DNA from: Priapulus caudatus
Lineage: Eukaryota; Priapulida; Priapulimorpha; Priapulimorphida; Priapulidae
Reading direction: 5' to 3'
Assembly (NCBI RefSeq): GCF_000485595.1
Contig: NW_014577119.1
Location: 126,794 to 149,871, forward strand
Length of the DNA stretch: 23,078 bases
Shown: positions 12,601-18,800 of the stretch, piece after piece
How positions within the stretch are numbered: the stretch's first letter is position 1
How the letters are laid out: each line of letters opens with the position of its first letter
The notes under the pieces: model-generated
Databases searched by the model: none
Told to the model about the DNA's origin: nothing
What the model saw: only the letters and a program-made list of their open reading frames with translations
Made by a program: the position numbers and the translations under genes

Positions 12601-15600
12601 AATCAAGTCTACTGGCGTAGTCAATCGTGGAACGAAATCAGCTACTGCGTAGTGATTTTCGTTCACCGAAATATGGCAGACACATTTGGCGCGCGGTGCG
12701 CGGCGCGCCAATGTAGGCATAACGCTTGATTTTGCGTTACGAAATCACTACTGCGGAAGTGATATGGCGTGACACTTGCGTGATTATTAGTTGGTTATCA
12801 TTCTAAGTTAATTTAATTATGTGTGAATATATTTAATTAGTGTTCTAGTCCTTTACTCGCATGTTCACTATGATTTCGTCAGACGAAATGTCACTTGTAG
12901 ACCTTGATTCGGTTAACGAAATCACTTTTGTGAGACTTGATATTCGTTTAACGGAATCAGTTTCATGCGGCAAACCACTGGCGCCCCACACCAAGTTGTA
13001 AGCATGATTATTCGTCACGAAATCATTATCGATTTTGCAGGTGCTGATTCGGGAAGCGAAATCATTCGAGGTTCGGCAGTAAGCTGATTTCCGTAACGAG
13101 ATATCACGTCGCCATAGCTGGAGTGATTTCGTAACGAATTATCTTTGTAGACACGTCTGATTATCGTACGAAATTCAGTCTTTTTGTATACTTTTTTGAA
13201 AAAAGATGTTTTGTCCCCGGTAAACCTGGAAATAAAAAAAACATTCATAAAGTCCCCGCCCCTCCCAGAAAGAAAATGCCGCCCCGCACGAAACTTGGCG
13301 CCCGCACCTCACCAACGCCCAAGTGGTAACATGAGATTCTTCGTACGAACATCCCGACTTCGCAGTTATGCAACATATACGACCTTTTCTAACCGAAAAA
13401 AATCGCTCATGCACATTTGCGCGCTCGCGCGCGCATCAAGTGTGCATGAATTTCAGAATAGCGAAATCAAAACCAGCATCAATAAGAGTAAGAAAATCAA
13501 GTTCATGCTAGCACTTGGCGTCGCGCGGGCGTGAGCCCAAAGTGTCGCATGAGTTTGTAATCGAAATAAATCAGCAGTAGCATGATTCGTCCAGGAAATC
13601 GACTCCGCCCGTAAGCCTGTTTCGTCACGAATTCACTCTGCATGGTAGTTTATATTCGTAACGAAATCACTTGTAGACTTGATTTCGAGTTACTGAAATC
13701 CAAATGATATCTGTGAACGTAAGTCAAGGTCATTGGCGAAGCTATTTGGCGAGCGCCAAGCAGTGAAACTAGCATGTATTCGTAACCCGAAATTGACCCG
13801 CAGGTATGCGTGATTCGTCACACGAAATGACTCGCAGCTAGGTTCATTTCTAGTAAACGAAATTACTTTTGTAAGACTATTTGGATTGTCCTAAGCCGAA
13901 ATTACCTGGTCGCTTGTAACTGATTTCTGTCGGTTAACGAAATTACTCCCTTGTAGACTTGATTTCGTAACGTAAATCACGTTTTGTATACCTTGATTTC
14001 GTTACGAAATCATGGGCCAGGCCATTCTCGTAACGGACAATCCAGTCATCGCGACAACTTGGCGCCCCCGCCCCCCCGCCGGCCGCCCGCCCGGCCGCTC
14101 ATAATTGGCCCGCAACTCACCATGCGCGTCGTAGCGTGTCCGCAACGCTCACTGGCTGTGACGAATCGGGCTGCCTCCGCACGAGCCCGTAGCCTACGCT
14201 CGTCGTCTAGGAACTCTCGGTCGCGTTACCGAACGTGACCTGGTAAAATTTCTTGCTGTATGATCTGGTCCAAATTACCATTTTGCTATGGTGATAAGAC
14301 TACATAAAATGCTTTTAATGTTGGTGTGATCAGTAATATTCCGAGTACTGTCAAGGTGAGAACTATATTCAGCTATATTTAGTTTTCTGAGGGCAAAAAA
14401 TCGGTTGTAATAGTAAGTTGTTAAAATGGTAGTTCATCCAGTTCTCCCAACGCGCCCAAGTTCGCTGGCTCGCCGAACAGTGCACTCACCGGCGCAGACA
14501 GCTAGTACAGCGACGTACACCAATTACGTGAACCTAAATAGAGCTATGCGCCATGCGCCATTGCGCAAACTTAGTGCGCAGCTACGGTCACAGGATTGCA
14601 GTAAGCAGTTGACACGCTAGAGCTGTAATTCTGATGAACTGGTTGTGTGTGCCCTAAGTTAGCCGCTGTCTTGCGTAAGGGGCTAACTTGGAGCGGGCCA
14701 GCACGTATTTTGGAGGTTGGATAGCGTGTCAACACTGCAATATTTAGCGCGTGGTTAGACGAGACGTCTAAACGTGCGTCTAGTTTAGTATCAACTACGC
14801 CCATATTCAATTTCGTAGTCGGGTAGGGTATTATAGTATGTTTCTCCAGTGTCCAGAAAATAAATGTATAGCTATATATTATTTGTCCAACTGTGCCTGC
14901 GGCAGCCATGGTGCAGGCCAGCGTTTGTTGACTGGGACGGCGCATTGCAGGAAATGTGTTGTGCAATAATCGCGCAAAGAGAGGTATAGGAAACTAATGT
15001 AGTAAATAGATTTGCGTATACTTATCGTTTAGCATTAACTACTATATTGTTATTGGAAACGCGCCTCAAGTGCTGTGATTGAAAGTTGTAAACCGATCAT
15101 ATCACATATTCATATAACACGGTATGCTATCGCCTACGCCGCACAGCACTTGGGACGCGTTTGCATCAATAAATGATTGGTTAATGAAATACAACGTGTG
15201 TCAGGTACTAGACTACCAGTGTACAGTACCAGTTATCGATCTACGCTCCCCCTATTTGTATAGTAATAGTCTTTATATGTTGTGATTGACCTAAATTAAC
15301 TTCACTTCAATACCGTCAATATACCTGCTCAACCTACATAGCGCGACAGCCTCATCTTGTCATGCACAGAATAACACCAAGTACTCAGCACAGTAGGTTA
15401 CGACACCTTTATATAGCTAGTATACAGTATAACGACCAGTATAATAAACACAACCTACCTACTGTGTCATTCTGATGCACATGCACAATGGCCGTGCGCT
15501 GCTATGTTTCGAAGCGGTGTAATCCTGCACGGTTTCGAAGTCAAGTCTATTCAGGTGCAAATCAAATATTAATGACCAAACAAAAAAAAAAAAGAAAAAA

Positions 15601-15644
15601 AAAAAAAAAAAAAAAAAATAAAAAAAAAAAAAAAAAAGAAAATG

Positions 15645-15677
<33 letters not shown>

Positions 15678-15680
15678 AAC

Positions 15681-15715
<35 letters not shown>

Positions 15716-15739
15716 CAAAAAAGAAAACAACAAGAAACA

Positions 15740-15771
<32 letters not shown>

Positions 15772-15812
15772 AAAAGAAGGAAAAAAAAAAAAAAAAAAAA
15801 AACAAAAAAAAA

Positions 15813-15860
<48 letters not shown>

Positions 15861-18800
15861 TAAATTAAACTGTACTGTACGGTCGGTAGTAGCTAGACAA
15901 GTTAGCTATTTATTAACCATCATTTTATTATTGAACGCCCAAGTGCTGTGCCTACGCACGCTACGGCGGGCATGTTTACAAAATTAATACTTGCCAATAC
16001 AATAGTTGCTTAACTTTTTTACTGCAGCGCCTTGTGGCGTCCTAGAATCACGTCTCCCCTAGTTGAATTGGGAGTAGCTAGTACTAGTAGTTTAGACATT
16101 CTCTTTCACTTGACGCCATATAACTTAATATTTTCTAATGCTAGGCCGGCAGCACCCGAGCGACTTTATCGCACGCGAAGGTCGCGGCAAATTAAAATTG
16201 CCAGCGATTCTTAATTCGGACCCGACTCACGAAGGGCCAACGTAAGCATTTTTTATCGCCACGATCCACCTGAAGGGCACCACGTGAACGTAGCGAATTT
16301 GAGAGCGCGTACGCGTACGTCCACTCGATTCGAATCATATTAACATCACAATGATAATCAACAAGCGACGTCCGAGTTGTTAGAAAAATCGATCGGCGAC
16401 AAAATAACCCGTCAACGCGACATCGACGATAATAATCGGCCCGAGCCTAAATAATCGCTCCGAAAATATCTAACATTTTGCGATAGCGGGCGATCTCGGT
16501 CGGCCATTAAAATCGCGTGACGTTGCACGGCACACGGCGTTCTATCGAGCGATTTTTCAAATTTCGCGGCGATCGTGCGAGTAAAAATCCGCTCGTTGCC
16601 CCTACCCATAACACAGATTTATAAATAAAACGTGTTGCACTTTGTGTGTGCATGACCTCGGCCTGAGAACAATATATACAAATTACAATGTATATATATA
16701 AATTATGTATGTATATATTGTTCTCAGACCCCGGCTGCAAACTCCACGACAGATGGCGCTTTCGCTCTGGCTCAATTCTACTATTCTAATTATCTATCTA
16801 TATTATCTATCTATCTCAATTCTACTACTTCTACTCTATTATCCTGAGTCTGGGAAGGGGCACTGCATGCAGTTTGCCCCTGCTGTTGTTGTTGTTGTTG
16901 TATAGTGTGTGCATTGTGTAAACAATAGCATGAACGCGAACGCGCAAAGCAAGGCACAAGCGCAATTTTTTCGTACCATATACTAGAATAGAAAATAAAA
17001 ATATAATAGAACTAGCGGCATACTCGGCGTTGCCCGGGGAAATCAGTGGCGTTACTCAGCTGGTGACCGCTTGGTTGAAAGAAGAAATACCAAAAAAATC
17101 TAAACTATCTATCTATCCATGCCATTGCATCCATGCCGATTCCATGCATCGTGCGCATCGCACCGCATCCCATCCATATCCATCCCATCTCATCAGCATC
17201 ACATTCAGTGCATCCCGCACTATGCCATGTCCATCCGGCAATCGCCATCCCATCCCATCCCAAAGAGTAAAAATAATAAGAAATCAAAAGATAAAGACAT
17301 TAAAAAATAAAGAATAATAATAAACTAAAAATATAATAAATTTAAATAAATTAATAAATTAAAAATACTATAAAAATTAAAAAAACATATCCAGAGGTAG
17401 GTAAAGGGAAAAAAGGAAAAAAAGGAAATCTAACTATCTAATCTATCCATGCATCCATCATGCCTCATATTGCATGCCATCCCATCCCATCCCATCCGCA
17501 CCGCATCCCATATCCCATCCCATGCCTCCAGCTTCCCTATATCTCGTTCACAGTTTCAGTGTGCATCCAAATGCCATCCCATCTCATCGCACCGCATCCC
17601 CATTCCCATCGCCATCCATCCGCATCTCAAACAGTAAAAAATGTATAAGCAAATCAAAGAAGATAAAACATTTTAAAAATTAAAAATAATTAATAAACTA
17701 ATAAAACATTTAATTAAATTAATTAATTAATTTAAATTAATTTAGAAATTTTTAGAAATAATACTAAAAGAGGTAGGTAAGGAAAAATATGAAAAAAGGG
17801 AAATAAGTCCCCAGCTGGGACTCCGCACCCTCAATCCATTGTAGCAGACGGATGTTACTGATGAGCCCCACTGCATCGCTTACGTTTATAACACCAGATT
17901 CAGACGCGATTTGTGTTACTACGTGAACCGAGCATCTATGATCCAACTAGAGATGTTTTATGAATGTTTAACTTTTTAACTTTTTTAAATTTTTGTTTCA
18001 GCCAGAACCACCTCCCAGACGTGCTGATTCTGAAAATATATTTAGTTTTCCTCTAGGCTGCGGAGTTTTCTAGTTATGCACGAACACATTAATTCGGCGG
18101 AACAACTTTATATATATAGATAGGTATATAATAGAAAAGCCTATTTCAATGGAAAACGATGCCCTAATTTGATAGCAGTTATAATTATAACTTCAGATTA
18201 ATGAGTCTCAAGGGTCGAATCCATTTTCAGTTATCTTCTGTTGTGCAGACTTGACTAATATGTTTATCCCACTTTACCCCAGATGAAATACGGGTGGATA
18301 CAAATTGAGACAGCTCTCTGACAGCTTCTTGTTCCATCATGGTTGAAGTAGATTTAAAGGCTTGCAAGACATTTCGACTACCAATACACTCATTTATTCT
18401 AACTCTCCCCCAACCATAGCTCCAAGAAACGGTCTTGCTAGGGTTAGAAGACCAGACTGTATAGATTGTATAGACAATCGGTCGCACAGCCTGGTCGGGC
18501 TACCCCAACCAGTGATGTGTTTCAAGTATTCTGCAGGGTGGTGGTTTCTGAAAGTTCAGTTTCTGAGCTTTCAGAAACGGCCACCTCGCAGAGTTCTGTT
18601 ATAGCAACCAAAGATGAATAATACCAACCTCTACATTCGTATTGAAGTTGTTTTCACAAAGTCGAAAAAAGTCATCCTCTACACTATAATGTGCAAAACA
18701 TTTCAACGGCTATATTTTAGTACAAATATGCGCACAAAACAGACATATGCTTCCCAATGGATAGGACTGGTATTTCAAGAGAGCAATAATAGTGGTATAT

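Noticed and set aside
12165-14035. CRISPR-like array
   Set aside because: The repeats are degenerate palindromes with similar, non-unique spacers of variable length, the host is eukaryotic, and no cas genes are present.
15488-15868. Lys-rich and Phe-rich open frames
   Set aside because: They are readings of an A homopolymer on each strand, without a domain or start context.
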